Shown one piece after another: positions 36,015 through 44,915 of a stretch of DNA of 64,000 nt. This DNA comes from Acutalibacter sp. 1XD8-36. Lineage in GTDB: Bacteria > Bacillota > Clostridia > Oscillospirales > Acutalibacteraceae. The stretch covers positions 62,001 through 126,000 of the forward strand of contig NZ_QZDU01000005.1 of assembly GCF_009917525.1 (NCBI RefSeq), read 5' to 3'. Both the position numbers and the translations under genes were made by a program. The notes beneath the pieces are model-generated. The model saw nothing but the letters and a program-made list of their open reading frames with translations. It searched no databases and was not told the DNA's origin. How positions within the stretch are numbered: position 1 is the stretch's first letter; each line of letters opens with the position of its first letter.

Positions 36015-36716
36015 ATGACTTATGAAAAAGTAATCCCCGGCATATTCAAATCCCGGCCCAACCGGTTTATCGCCCATGTGGAGACGGCTGAGGGCCTGGA
36101 GGTCTGCCATGTGAAGAATACCGGCCGCTGCCGTGAGCTGCTGGTTGAAGGAGCCAGGGTGTATCTCTCTGAGAGCGGCAATCCGGCGCGAAAGACACGG
36201 TTCGACCTGGTCGCCGTCGAAAAGGGTCACCTGCTCATAAATATGGACAGCCAAGCCCCCAATAAAGTGGCTGCCGAGTACATGCCCGACCTCCTTCCCG
36301 GTCTCACTCTTCTGCGCCCGGAGACGAAGTTCGGCAGCTCACGGTTTGACTTTTACGCCGAGGCCGCCGGGGAAAAGTGGTTTGTAGAGGTAAAGGGCGT
36401 TACCCTGGAGCGCGGCGGGCTGACATTGTTCCCGGACGCCCCTACTTTAAGGGGTGCTAAGCACCTTCGGGAGCTCTGCGGCTGTATAAAGGAGGGGTAC
36501 CGGGCCTGCGCGCTGTTTGTGGTGCAGATGTCCGGCGTGCGGGGCTTCACCCCTAACTTTGAGACGGACCCGGAGTTTGCAAAGGCCCTTATTGAGGCGG
36601 GAAACTCCGGCGTCAGACTGGAGGCTGTGGACTGCTTTGTAACCCCTGAAAGCCTCAGTATTCGGCATAAACTGCCAATATTACTGCATTTTGAAAAAAA
36701 TCTTCAACAAAATTGA
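36015..36716 (+). CDS. sfsA: SfsA family DNA/RNA nuclease-like protein
   Basis: A 233-residue protein matching SfsA (sugar fermentation stimulation protein A): FKSRPNRFIAHVE and CHVKNTGRCRELL at the N-terminus (OB-like part), and a PD-(D/E)XK-like core with ETKFGSSRFDFYAE and WFVEVKGVTLE, then LFPDAPTLRGAKHL. Historic link to sugar fermentation genes in E. coli; the fold suggests a nuclease. Translated from an ATG eight bases after the YifB stop, so co-transcribed with it. No strong ribosome site is visible, consistent with coupling. Confidence 0.92.
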   Translation: MTYEKVIPGIFKSRPNRFIAHVETAEGLEVCHVKNTGRCRELLVEGARVYLSESGNPARKTRFDLVAVEKGHLLINMDSQAPNKVAAEYMPDLLPGLTLLRPETKFGSSRFDFYAEAAGEKWFVEVKGVTLERGGLTLFPDAPTLRGAKHLRELCGCIKEGYRACALFVVQMSGVRGFTPNFETDPEFAKALIEAGNSGVRLEAVDCFVTPESLSIRHKLPILLHFEKNLQQN

Positions 36717-36756
36717 AATATATTTTCAAAAACCGTTTTTAATTCTCTAAACGTAA

Positions 36757-36785
36757 TTGACTTTTCAAAGCATTGCATTTATACT
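36757..36785 (+). promoter_or_regulatory. Promoter of the BlaI-type regulator
   Basis: TTGACT 36757-36762, 17-base spacer, TATACT 36780-36785. The following stretch contains ACATATAAGCTACACA, which has the TACA half-sites used by BlaI/MecI repressors, so autoregulation is possible but unproven. Confidence 0.7.
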
Positions 36786-36848
36786 ACATATAAGCTACAC
36801 AGAACATTGAGTTCGTATCATTTATTATTAATCTGGGAGGTTCCCACC

Positions 36849-37250
36849 ATGAACACCGAACATCCGCGATATTTCAGGCTCACCAAGTCCGAAAACGAGA
36901 TTATGGAGCTGATGTGGAAAGAGGGGCATCCGCTCTCGCGCTCGGAAATCATTGAGTTGACCCCCGAACGCACCTGGAAGCCGTCATCAATCCATATTCT
37001 TCTGAACTCCATGCTGGAGAAAAATGCCATCGAGGTGGCAGGCTTTGTCCAGAGCACCAAGAACTACGCGCGCACCTTCACCCCCTGCGTGTCCTCAGAC
37101 ACCTATGCCATAATGCAGATAAAGAACAGCCCTGCGTTCTCCCAGAACTCCGTGCCCTCCCTTGTGACGGCGCTGGTGGAGGACGTGACGGAGCTTGATA
37201 TCCTTGGGCAGCTTGAGGACATAATCAAGGCCAGGCGGAAGGAATTGTAA
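36849..37250 (+). CDS. BlaI/MecI/CopY-type transcriptional repressor
   Basis: Start chosen at 36849 (MNTEHPRYF), behind GGGAGG; an upstream in-frame ATG at 36807 precedes the ribosome site. A 133-residue winged helix protein: LTKSENEIMELMWKEGHPLSRSEI (helices 1-2) and WKPSSIHILLNSMLEKNAIEV (recognition helix). The C-terminal half includes ALVEDVTELDILGQLED, as in the dimerisation region. BlaI repressors are usually released by a BlaR-type sensor protease; no such gene is next to it here, so it is an orphan. Confidence 0.87.
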   Translation: MNTEHPRYFRLTKSENEIMELMWKEGHPLSRSEIIELTPERTWKPSSIHILLNSMLEKNAIEVAGFVQSTKNYARTFTPCVSSDTYAIMQIKNSPAFSQNSVPSLVTALVEDVTELDILGQLEDIIKARRKEL

Positions 37251-37276
37251 GTCATGCAAGTACAATACGTGATATG

Positions 37277-37308
37277 AAAAAGCGGGTGGGGTTTTCCCTC
37301 CCGCTTTT
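37277..37308 (+). terminator. Terminator after the BlaI-type gene
   Basis: AAAAAGCGGG pairs with CCCGCTTTT around a T-rich loop; it works on both strands and sits between the convergent ends of the BlaI-type gene and the small gene at 37324-37524. Confidence 0.75.
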
Positions 37309-37323
37309 CCGCTTTCGCAGAGC

Positions 37324-37524
37324 TCAGCGCCTGAGCATGAGCTCGTCTATGAGCCTGCGCATATCGGCCTCGCTGTGGATTTCCTTCTGGCGCTCCTCCA
37401 GGGCTGACCTAACCTCCTCGGGCAGGTCGTGATAGCCCGGATAATCCACAGGCAGGAGCCCTGCCATCATGCCGCTTCCGGGATAGCCTATAAACGAGCT
37501 GTTCCCCAACTGATACGGAAACAT
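37324..37524 (-). CDS. Small hypothetical protein (66 residues)
   Basis: Begins MFPYQLGNSSFIGYPGSGMM behind GGGGGTGA and ends in a charged helix (DLPEEVRSALEERQKEIHSEADMRRLIDELM). The first half is aromatic and Gly-rich, the second half a clear amphipathic helix. I do not recognise the family. The position between terminators and a good ribosome site support a real gene. No link to a pathway can be made. Confidence 0.6.
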   Translation of the reverse strand: MFPYQLGNSSFIGYPGSGMMAGLLPVDYPGYHDLPEEVRSALEERQKEIHSEADMRRLIDELMLRR

Positions 37525-37597
37525 AAAATCACCCCCAGGCCTAGTATGCGCAGGCCGGAGGTGATTTTAACGCGGCAAATTCTGTATTGAAAAAGGC

Positions 37598-38209
37598 TTA
37601 TTTTATTTTCCTGGCTATAATCCGCTCATAGGCGTGCTCATGGTGGATATCCCCTGGATGGGTGTCCTTAAAAGTCCCCTCCAGGTGGTGCACTATCTCC
37701 CAGCCCTCGTACTTTGCCGGGAGCTCGCCCACATCAAAAAGGCTGTGGGTAAATGGGGCGTTGTCAGGCGTGGCAGGCAGCCGGTTTGTGAAGACTCCCA
37801 CGGCGTTATAGCCGCCGGGCTTCGTGTGCTCCTGCATTCTCCTTATAAAGCCGTCACGGACTTCCTTCTCTGGTAGGTGAAGCACGCCATGAGACAGTAT
37901 CACGTCATAATCCTTTTCAAACTCAAAAGAGCCCAAATCCTGGCAGAAGAAATTGACTTGCACCCCAAGGCCCCGTGCAATCTCACGCGCCTTGGCTATA
38001 CCGTTTTCCGATATATCAAAGGCGTCCACAGTATGCCCAAGCTTTGCCAGGAATACTGAGTTCCTGCCTTCACCGCAGCCCACGTCCAGAACCAGTGAAT
38101 TCGGCGGGAAGATAGAGTAATACTCGTTCACGTCTACAGTGGGGCCTTTGGAAAAAGTAGCAACACCACTATCGCTGTAGGTCTTCTCCCAAAACGGTTT
38201 CTCCTGCAT
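37598..38209 (-). CDS. Class I SAM-dependent methyltransferase (TehB-like)
   Basis: A 203-residue soluble methyltransferase: SAM motif I LVLDVGCGEGRNSVFLAKLG (~residues 35-54), the acidic second-strand residue in VDAFDISE, and motif IV in YDVILSHGVLHLPEKEVRDG. This resembles TehB/tellurite-type and other small-molecule methyltransferases; the acceptor cannot be told. Ends are well separated from neighbours; it starts just 11 bases after the stop of the aspartate kinase gene on the same strand, so the two may share a transcript. Confidence 0.87.
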   Translation of the reverse strand: MQEKPFWEKTYSDSGVATFSKGPTVDVNEYYSIFPPNSLVLDVGCGEGRNSVFLAKLGHTVDAFDISENGIAKAREIARGLGVQVNFFCQDLGSFEFEKDYDVILSHGVLHLPEKEVRDGFIRRMQEHTKPGGYNAVGVFTNRLPATPDNAPFTHSLFDVGELPAKYEGWEIVHHLEGTFKDTHPGDIHHEHAYERIIARKIK

Positions 38210-38220
38210 TCTTAGCCTCC

Positions 38221-39429
38221 TTAATTTTCAAAGAACTTAGAGTGTATAGCCTCCACCGCCCTGTCGCTGTCGGCCTTGTGCACCAGCACGGAAATCTTTA
38301 TCTCGCTTGTGGAAATCATCTGTATGTTCACGTTGCGGCTGAAAAGCGCCTCGAACATCTCCGCCGCCACGCCGGGGTGGGTCTCCATGCCTGCGCCAAC
38401 TATGGAGACCTTGGACACGTTGTCGTCGGCAACCAGGCTTGTTGCGCCCAGCTTCTCGGTATACTCCTTTAGGAGCTCTATGGTGTCCTCCATCCTATCC
38501 TTTTCAACGGTAAAGCTGATGTCCTTAGTACCGTTGCGGCCTATGGACTGGAGTATTATGTCCACGTTTGTACCCTTTGATGATAGCTTCGAGAAAATCT
38601 TATAGGCAAGGCCCGGCTTATCCGGCACGCCGATAATAGATATGCGGGCAATATTGTCGTCCTTCGCCACGCCGCTTAATAGCATTTGTTCCACGCTGTT
38701 ATCCTCCTTCACGATAGTCCCCTTGGCCCCTGTCAGGCTTGAGAGGACCTCCAGCTCGATATTATATTTTTTCGCCATCTCAACTGAACGGTTATGGAGC
38801 ACCTGGGCCCCAAGGGTCGCCAGCTCAAGCATCTCATCATAGGTGATGGAATTGAGCTTCTTTGCCCCGGGTATCTTCCTGGGGTCGGCAGTGTACACGC
38901 CGTCCACGTCGGTGTATATCTGGCAGAGGTCCGCGTGCATGGCGGCAGCCATAGCCACGGCACTGGTGTCCGAGCCGCCCCGCCCCAGGGTCGTCATGTC
39001 GCCGTAACGGTTCACCCCCTGGAAGCCTGTTATCACCACAATGCGGCGCTTGTCGAGCTCCTTCTTCACCCTTGAGGTGTCTATCTTTTTAATGCGTGCA
39101 TTGCCATAATCCGAGGTGGTGTCAAAGCCGGCCTGCCAGCCCAGCAGGGACACTACCGGATAGCCCATACGCTCGATAGCCATGGCTAAAAGCGAAGCCG
39201 AAATCTGCTCGCCCGAGGAGAGCAGCATATCCATTTCCCGCTTGGAAGGCCGCTGGTTTACCTCAGCCGCCTTGGCGATAAGGTCGTCGGTGGTATCCCC
39301 CTGGGCCGAGACCACCACCAGCACATCGTTGCCGCCCTTATAAGCGGTGGTGACGATATTCGCCACATTGTCAATGCGCTTGGCGTCCCGTACAGAGGAC
39401 CCGCCGAATTTCTGTACAATTAAAGCCAT
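38221..39429 (-). CDS. lysC: Aspartate kinase
   Basis: Start at 39429 (MALIVQKFGGSSV). A 402-residue monofunctional aspartokinase: N-terminal kinase fold with KFGGSSV, GGNDVLVVVSAQGDTTD, TLGRGGSDTSAVA and the YTDVDGVYTADPR segment, then two ACT domains (ISIIGVPDKPGLAYKIF and VSIVGAGMETHPGVA) for feedback inhibition by lysine and/or threonine. It makes aspartyl phosphate, the first step to lysine, methionine and threonine. It lies downstream of hom and thrB on the same strand but has its own strong promoter. Confidence 0.96.
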   Translation of the reverse strand: MALIVQKFGGSSVRDAKRIDNVANIVTTAYKGGNDVLVVVSAQGDTTDDLIAKAAEVNQRPSKREMDMLLSSGEQISASLLAMAIERMGYPVVSLLGWQAGFDTTSDYGNARIKKIDTSRVKKELDKRRIVVITGFQGVNRYGDMTTLGRGGSDTSAVAMAAAMHADLCQIYTDVDGVYTADPRKIPGAKKLNSITYDEMLELATLGAQVLHNRSVEMAKKYNIELEVLSSLTGAKGTIVKEDNSVEQMLLSGVAKDDNIARISIIGVPDKPGLAYKIFSKLSSKGTNVDIILQSIGRNGTKDISFTVEKDRMEDTIELLKEYTEKLGATSLVADDNVSKVSIVGAGMETHPGVAAEMFEALFSRNVNIQMISTSEIKISVLVHKADSDRAVEAIHSKFFEN

Positions 39430-39466
39430 ATACAACCCCTCATTGCTTTGGTTATTGTTTTAGCGT

Positions 39467-39495
39467 ATTATAGCGCTAAAAGAAATATCTGTCAA
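39467..39495 (-). promoter_or_regulatory. lysC promoter
   Basis: Minus strand: TTGACA (39490-39495), 17-base spacer, TATAAT (39467-39472), i.e. a consensus promoter about 38 bases before the lysC start, in the gap after thrB. The short leader leaves no room for a lysine riboswitch. Confidence 0.88.
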
Positions 39496-39575
39496 TACAG
39501 GCCGGATAATTCCGGCAATTTATACATTCGTATGCAAAAACCCTGGAAATCTTGCGTTCAGGTTTTACTCCGGGC

Positions 39576-40472
39576 TCACTCTATAACCACCTTGGCCCCC
39601 TCCTGGTCGGCCTGCAAAATCTCCACCCGCCAGCCGGTTATGCCCTTATCCTCCAGATGTGATATGCAGTTCCTGCCAAAATCAGCGGCATTCTCCGTCT
39701 CCACCATAGCGATTATGGTTGGTCCCGCGCCGCTGACATAGGTACCTAGACTCCCCAGCTCGTAGCTCATGCGGAACACATTGTCGTAATTCTCAATAAG
39801 CCCCGAGCGGTATGGCTGGTGTATCCTGTCCTGGACCGCCACTCTCAGGTTATGGAGCTCCCCTGAGAATAGTGATGCCGTCATGAGCCCAGAGCGGGAC
39901 AGATTGTACACCGCGTCCTCACGGCTGTACTCCTTCGGGAGCGCGGCCCTTGCCTTCTCAGTTTTCAGCTCGAAGGGCGGTATCATCACCGCAAAGCGTA
40001 TCTTTTCGCTCACGGGGACGCTGACGCTATAGACCCTCTCCCCCTCCATAGCCGAGGCCACCAGTCCTCCTGAGAGGGCGGGGCTGGTATTGTCCGGATG
40101 GCCCTCTATCTTTGCCGCAAGGTTTATAAGGTCGGTATGTGACAGTGGGTTGCCCATGAAACGGTTGGCCGCCAGAATCCCGGCAACTATACACGCCGAG
40201 CTGCTCCCAAGGCCCCTTGCCATAGGTATGTTGTTCTCCTGGATGATTTTCAGGCCCGGCAGCTTCTTGCCGCAGATATTGTAAAGATGGCTTGCCGCCC
40301 AGAAGATAAGGTTGCTCTCGTCCCTGGGCACGTCCAGGCCGTCGGTACAGCTTATGTCAAGGCCGTCATATTCCTCCACCCAGACCCGGTTTTTCATGGT
40401 GAGGGCAATACCCAGCGAGTCAAATCCGGAGCCAAGGTTGGCGCTGGTAGCCGGCACATCTATGCGTATCAT
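39576..40472 (-). CDS. thrB: Homoserine kinase
   Basis: A 298-residue GHMP kinase: N-terminal VPATSANLGSGFDSLG, the ATP-binding glycine motif PMARGLGSSSACIVAG (~residue 85), and C-terminal GTYVSGAGPTIIAMVE (motif 3). It phosphorylates homoserine in threonine synthesis. It follows hom at 12 bases spacing. Threonine synthase (thrC) is not in the window. Confidence 0.95.
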   Translation of the reverse strand: MIRIDVPATSANLGSGFDSLGIALTMKNRVWVEEYDGLDISCTDGLDVPRDESNLIFWAASHLYNICGKKLPGLKIIQENNIPMARGLGSSSACIVAGILAANRFMGNPLSHTDLINLAAKIEGHPDNTSPALSGGLVASAMEGERVYSVSVPVSEKIRFAVMIPPFELKTEKARAALPKEYSREDAVYNLSRSGLMTASLFSGELHNLRVAVQDRIHQPYRSGLIENYDNVFRMSYELGSLGTYVSGAGPTIIAMVETENAADFGRNCISHLEDKGITGWRVEILQADQEGAKVVIE

Positions 40473-40484
40473 CTAAATGCCCCC

Positions 40485-41732
40485 TTAAAAATCCGATATC
40501 CTGATGCGGTCCAGGACCCTGACTCCCCCGGCCTCAAGCTTGTCAATGCAGCCCTTAAGCTGTGCCTCGGTTATGTTCTCCACGGAAAGCCCCGCCTCAC
40601 CGGGGGCCTCCTCCCTGCGCACTATCCTCGCCGCCCCGGGAAGGACCCAGGCGGCCATGGCAAAGGCTTCGTCGGAGGAGCCCTCCCCCTGGACGCGCAG
40701 GAAGAAGTCTCCGGTTATGCTCTCAAAGGGCTCGATATAGTCCGGCTTCGCGTCCTCCCAGAACAGGTATTTTCTCGCCTTCATATGCTTCACGCAGTCG
40801 ATAACATCCGCAACCACCGCGCTTGCAGTGGGCAGCTTCCCCGCGCCCTTGCCGTAGAACACCACATCCCCGGTGGCGTCGCCTCTTACCAGAATGCCGT
40901 TGAACACATCGTCCACATTGGCGAGCTGGCTGTCCCGGCTGATGAACATCGGGGCCACCATTATGGCTATGCGCCCATTCTCCAGCATACTCACCTGGCC
41001 TATAAGCTTTATCACCCCGCCCCAGGCAGAGGCGTAGGCCACGTCTTCTAAAGTTATCCTGGTAATGCCCTCGGTGTGCACATCCTCCGGGTACACATGG
41101 GTGCCGAAGGCGAGGCTTGCCAGTATACATATCTTCCGGCAGGCGTCCGCACCCTCCACGTCCGCAGAGGGGTCCCGCTCGGCATAGCCCAGCTCCTGGG
41201 CCAGCTTCAGAGCCTCTTCAAAGCCCATATGCTCCCTTATCATCTTTGTGAGGATAAAGTTCGTGGTGCCGTTCAGAATACCTGCTATCTCGCTGACCTC
41301 GTTGGCGGCAAGGCACTGGCTGATGGGCCTTATAATAGGTATGCCGCCGCCCACACTTGCCTCAAAGAGGAAGTTCAGGTTATTCCTCTGGGCCAGGGCC
41401 AAAAGCTCCGCACCCTTAGCTGCCACCAGTTCCTTGTTTGACGTCACCACGGATTTTCCGTTCTCAAGACACTGGCGCACAAAGGTATACGCGGGCTCAA
41501 GGCCGCCCATGCACTCAACTACTATAGTGACCTCCGGGTCATTTAAAACCGTATTGAAATCTTTTGTAAATCTGCCGGCATAGGGCAGCTCCGGGAACTC
41601 CCTCAGGTCCAAAATATGCCTGACCCTTATCTCCTCCTTGGCCCGGCGCGTAATGCTGTCCGTATGGGTCAGAAGCACCTCCAGCACGCCGGAGCCGACA
41701 ACTCCGTGGCCCAATACTGCAATATCTGCCAT
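40485..41732 (-). CDS. hom: Homoserine dehydrogenase
   Basis: A 415-residue enzyme: NAD(P)-binding N-terminus GHGVVGSGVLEVL, catalytic domain with GGLEPAYTFVRQ, the substrate-binding block ILNGTTNFILTKM, GYAERDPSADVEGADACRK (with conserved Asp/Lys residues), and a C-terminal ACT-like regulatory domain. It reduces aspartate semialdehyde to homoserine. Order hom-thrB-lysC gives most of the aspartate branch to threonine. ATG follows GGGAAGTG. Confidence 0.95.
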   Translation of the reverse strand: MADIAVLGHGVVGSGVLEVLLTHTDSITRRAKEEIRVRHILDLREFPELPYAGRFTKDFNTVLNDPEVTIVVECMGGLEPAYTFVRQCLENGKSVVTSNKELVAAKGAELLALAQRNNLNFLFEASVGGGIPIIRPISQCLAANEVSEIAGILNGTTNFILTKMIREHMGFEEALKLAQELGYAERDPSADVEGADACRKICILASLAFGTHVYPEDVHTEGITRITLEDVAYASAWGGVIKLIGQVSMLENGRIAIMVAPMFISRDSQLANVDDVFNGILVRGDATGDVVFYGKGAGKLPTASAVVADVIDCVKHMKARKYLFWEDAKPDYIEPFESITGDFFLRVQGEGSSDEAFAMAAWVLPGAARIVRREEAPGEAGLSVENITEAQLKGCIDKLEAGGVRVLDRIRISDF

Positions 41733-41777
41733 TTCATCACTTCCCTAAATATATTCTATAATAGAGCTGTTCCTGCC

Positions 41778-44276
41778 TTATCCCGGCACATCCGGCGTGT
41801 GGTCCTCCGGAGGCTGGTCTGTAGGCTCCTCAGTGGGCTCCTGGGTCGGCGTCTCTGTAGGCTCCTGGGTCGGCTCCTGGGTGGGCTCTGTTGTGGGCTC
41901 GTCACTGGGCGTGGGGTTAAAGCTCGGCGGAGGCTCCGGGGTGTCCGCCGGCCCTGTAGATGGGTCCGCACTGGGGTCTGCGCTGGGACTGGCACTCGGC
42001 GACACAGAGGGCACTACCGATGGCGCCGCCGACGGCGAGGCCGAAGGGGACGGAGACGGGCCGGTGATATGGTCCGAGCCGCCGTTGCAGGTGCCCGGTG
42101 CGTTGCCGGGCTCATACCAGCCTGTTGCCGTGTTGAAGCAGCTGGGCCCAGCCAGCTTGCCGCTGCTGCGGCAGAAGGCGGTGGAATACACGTTATCGCT
42201 TAGAATCCAGCTTTTATCTCCCCAGTCGTAGTTCTCATAGAGGTAGTTCATCACCGTCTTCCAGATACGCATGGACATATTTCCGTCCCCCAGCTCCCTG
42301 GAGTAGGTGTAGCCGTTCCAGACACCCGCCACACAGAAGGGGGTGCCCCCGACAAAGTACAAGTCGTAGTCGTCGTCGGTAGTGCCGGTCTTGCCAAACA
42401 CCTTCATGGGCATGTCCGCAAGGTAGCCGCCGGTGGAGTTGGCGTAGTAAATGGGCTTTTCCAGGAGCTTGTTCATTATAGTCGCGCTCTCCTCACGCAT
42501 TACCCGCTCTCCGTTCTCCATACCCTCCCTATTGTCCAGTATCACGTTGCCGCTGTGGTCCTGTACATAGTAATATGTGACCGGCCTATGGTACACGCCG
42601 CCGTTTGCAAATATCTGGTAGCCCGAGGTCATATCGGCTACGGTAACGCCCCAATACTGGGTGCCAAGGGCCATGGCTGAACGGCTGTGGGCGTCCACGT
42701 CTGCCGTCAATGTAGAGAAGTGCAGCTTCTCCGTCAGCCACTCGTAGCAGGCCTCAGCAGTGAGCGTAGTGCAGAGCTGGGCGGCGGGGGCGTTCATGGA
42801 CATCTCAATGGCCTGGTCCACGCACATATAGTCGGTGTACCTGCCGTTCCAGTTGGCAGGCCCGGGCTCGCCGCCTATTCCGTTCCAGTCGGCTAGTGGC
42901 TGGTTTTTCAGCAGCGTGCCGTAGGTTATAGTGCCGTTCTCTATACCCAGCGGGTAGGGGCTCACAGTCTTCATGGATGAGCCGCAGGGACGCATGGCCT
43001 GGGTAGCGTTGCTGTAGAGCAGCGCGCCCGTGCGCTCATACCTGCTGCCGATAGTCACCAGCACCCGCCCGGTATATGGGTCCATGGCGTAAAAGCCCGT
43101 ATCAATATCGTCGTCGGCCGGGAGCATATCTAAATTTGTGAGGAACAGGCGCTCTATATCGTTCTGCATTTTATAGTCCATGGCGCAGTAGATGGATAGG
43201 CCGCCGTTATACATGACCGTCTCGGCGTACTCCTCGGAGTAGCCGTACTTGTCCATCAGGTCCTCCTTTACCTGGTTGAAGCAGTCGTCAATGTACCAGT
43301 TCCACTTGTCCAGGTCCAGCTCGGCGTCGTCCTCCTCCTCGTCAATATCCGCGCCGATAAAGTCCATGCCTGCAAGCTCCTGTATGGCCTGGTTATACTC
43401 CGCCCTGGTGATAGGCTGCAGGTGCTCGGTGTCCATCTCCCCGGACTCTGAGAGCTCCAGCATACGGTCCAGCACCAGCTCGGCCTTTTCCTTGCTCTCC
43501 TCAGGGAAGATAAGGGGGTTATACTGATAGGGGTTCTGGGTAATGCCCGCTATAAGGGCACACTCAGCCAGGGAGCACTCTGTAATGCTCTTTTCAAAGT
43601 AGCACTGGGCGGCGGACTCAACCCCTTGGCAGATACCGCCGTAGTTTACTATATTAAGATAGGCCTCCAGTATCTGGGCCTTTGTGTACTTGTCCTTCTC
43701 CATGTTCAAGGCCGTGAATATCTCCGTAACCTTGCGCATAATGCTCACCTGGTTTTCACCGGTGATATTCTTTATCAGCTGCTGTGTCAGGGTGGAGCCG
43801 CCGCGCCCGGGTTGCCCGGTCATCAGGTGCAGGACAGCTCCCGCCGTGCCCTTCCAGTCCACGCCCTGGTGCTGGTAGAAGCGGTGGTCCTCTATGCACA
43901 CCTGGGCCGTCTGCATCTGCAGTGGGATATCCTCAAGGGGCATCCAGACCCTGTTCTCGTTGCGGTACAGCGGCAGGTATTCAGTGGGGTTGCCCGCCTC
44001 GTCCATCAGGTATATCTCGCTGGAATAGTTCAGGTTGCCCGCGTTTATATCCGGTGGCTCGGCGTTGCGGAAGCTTAAAATATAGGAGGCCACAGACCAG
44101 AACACCAGCAGCCCCGTAATGGCGGCTATCCAGAACACAGTCTTGAATACCTTCCAGACCATGCCGCCCATAGTAGCCACAGTTGCCCCTGCTGATTTTG
44201 TGAACTCACCCTCTGTATGCTGGCTGGGCACGCGCATAGAGGTGGTGGTGTACTTGTTGATGTCTTCCTTTCTCAT
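41778..44276 (-). CDS. Class A penicillin-binding protein (glycosyltransferase/transpeptidase)
   Basis: Start chosen at 44276 (MRKEDINKYTTTSMR), behind GGAGGGA; an upstream frame to 44351 has no ribosome site. ~832 residues: cytoplasmic N-terminus, one membrane helix (~50-72), a GT51 domain with EDHRFYQHQGVDWKG and RGGSTLTQQLIKN, then a transpeptidase domain with the SxxK motif in CGSSMKT, SMNAPA and KTGTTDD. The last ~95 residues are a Pro/Ser/Thr/Glu-rich low-complexity tail (PSPSASPSA then EPTQEPTETPTQEP) outside the cell. It polymerises and crosslinks peptidoglycan. The tail may span or anchor into the wall. Confidence 0.94.
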   Translation of the reverse strand: MRKEDINKYTTTSMRVPSQHTEGEFTKSAGATVATMGGMVWKVFKTVFWIAAITGLLVFWSVASYILSFRNAEPPDINAGNLNYSSEIYLMDEAGNPTEYLPLYRNENRVWMPLEDIPLQMQTAQVCIEDHRFYQHQGVDWKGTAGAVLHLMTGQPGRGGSTLTQQLIKNITGENQVSIMRKVTEIFTALNMEKDKYTKAQILEAYLNIVNYGGICQGVESAAQCYFEKSITECSLAECALIAGITQNPYQYNPLIFPEESKEKAELVLDRMLELSESGEMDTEHLQPITRAEYNQAIQELAGMDFIGADIDEEEDDAELDLDKWNWYIDDCFNQVKEDLMDKYGYSEEYAETVMYNGGLSIYCAMDYKMQNDIERLFLTNLDMLPADDDIDTGFYAMDPYTGRVLVTIGSRYERTGALLYSNATQAMRPCGSSMKTVSPYPLGIENGTITYGTLLKNQPLADWNGIGGEPGPANWNGRYTDYMCVDQAIEMSMNAPAAQLCTTLTAEACYEWLTEKLHFSTLTADVDAHSRSAMALGTQYWGVTVADMTSGYQIFANGGVYHRPVTYYYVQDHSGNVILDNREGMENGERVMREESATIMNKLLEKPIYYANSTGGYLADMPMKVFGKTGTTDDDYDLYFVGGTPFCVAGVWNGYTYSRELGDGNMSMRIWKTVMNYLYENYDWGDKSWILSDNVYSTAFCRSSGKLAGPSCFNTATGWYEPGNAPGTCNGGSDHITGPSPSPSASPSAAPSVVPSVSPSASPSADPSADPSTGPADTPEPPPSFNPTPSDEPTTEPTQEPTQEPTETPTQEPTEEPTDQPPEDHTPDVPG

Positions 44277-44416
44277 AGGCAGTCCCTCCGTGATAATTTT
44301 AGGATTAGTAAAATATGTTAATATTTTGATAGCTTGTCCAAATACTGGCATAAAATGCAGCTTTACGTGGCAGAATAGGCGTATATCAAGCTATTCATAG
44401 AAGGAAGGCGACGGAT

Positions 44417-44818
44417 ATGACCCACAAAAGCTATAAGACCCTAACGATACTTCTGCTGATAGTCACTGTAATCGCCCTGCTGCTTGCCGCCGTCATGCTC
44501 ACTCTTGGGCGAAGCTCCGCGGCGGCCTCCGGCAAACCGGAAAGCCCGCCGGAAAAATCTGTTACGTCCTATTATACCCCAAAGCCCTCTCCAAGTCAAG
44601 AAAACAGCGAAATCGAAGAAAATACCACCGGCGGCGATTTTCTTGTCACTATTTACCGCGGCGGTATCGGCGTGTTCCAGCCGGGCAAGTCCGTGCCTGT
44701 GCTCACAAAGCACACGGAGGTATACCTGCTGCCACAGGAGGACATAGATCTGCTGCGCAAGGGTATCCGGGCAAGGGATTTGTCCCATGCCAAGGAAATC
44801 CTTGAGGACTTCGACTGA
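44417..44818 (+). CDS. Membrane-anchored protein with BofC-C-like domain
   Basis: A 133-residue protein with one N-terminal membrane helix (ILLLIVTVIALLLAAVML), a Pro/Ser/Glu-rich linker (~40-70) and a small C-terminal domain: FLVTIYRGGIGVF, LTKHTEVYLLPQEDIDLLRKGI, HAKEILEDFD. That last part resembles the C-terminal BofC-type domain found in many clostridial single-pass proteins. BofC regulates an intercompartmental sporulation protease in Bacillus; whether this protein does so is unknown. It has a GGAAGG site and is divergent from the penicillin-binding protein gene. Confidence 0.6.
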   Translation: MTHKSYKTLTILLLIVTVIALLLAAVMLTLGRSSAAASGKPESPPEKSVTSYYTPKPSPSQENSEIEENTTGGDFLVTIYRGGIGVFQPGKSVPVLTKHTEVYLLPQEDIDLLRKGIRARDLSHAKEILEDFD

Positions 44819-44860
44819 GCGGCGCTATAATATAGCAGAACAATTTTTTATAACACGGAA

Positions 44861-44895
44861 AGAACGCCCTGCCGGACCTGCCGGCGGGGCGTTCT
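44861..44895. terminator. Bidirectional terminator between convergent genes
   Basis: AGAACGCCC-T-GCCGG pairs with GCCGG-C-GGGGCGTTCT around ACCT. It lies between the ends of the membrane protein gene (plus) and the SASP gene (minus) and can serve both. Confidence 0.75.
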
Positions 44896-44915
44896 CCCTT
44901 AGCTTTGGGCTAATC

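Noticed and set aside
39430-39575. Lysine riboswitch before lysC
   Set aside because: The consensus promoter at 39467-39495 leaves a leader of only ~30 bases, too short for the riboswitch.
41797-42231. Plus-strand frame encoding Ser/Gly/Val/Trp repeats
   Set aside because: It is the mirror of the Pro/Thr-rich tail of the penicillin-binding protein, so the repeat is a by-product of that coding sequence.
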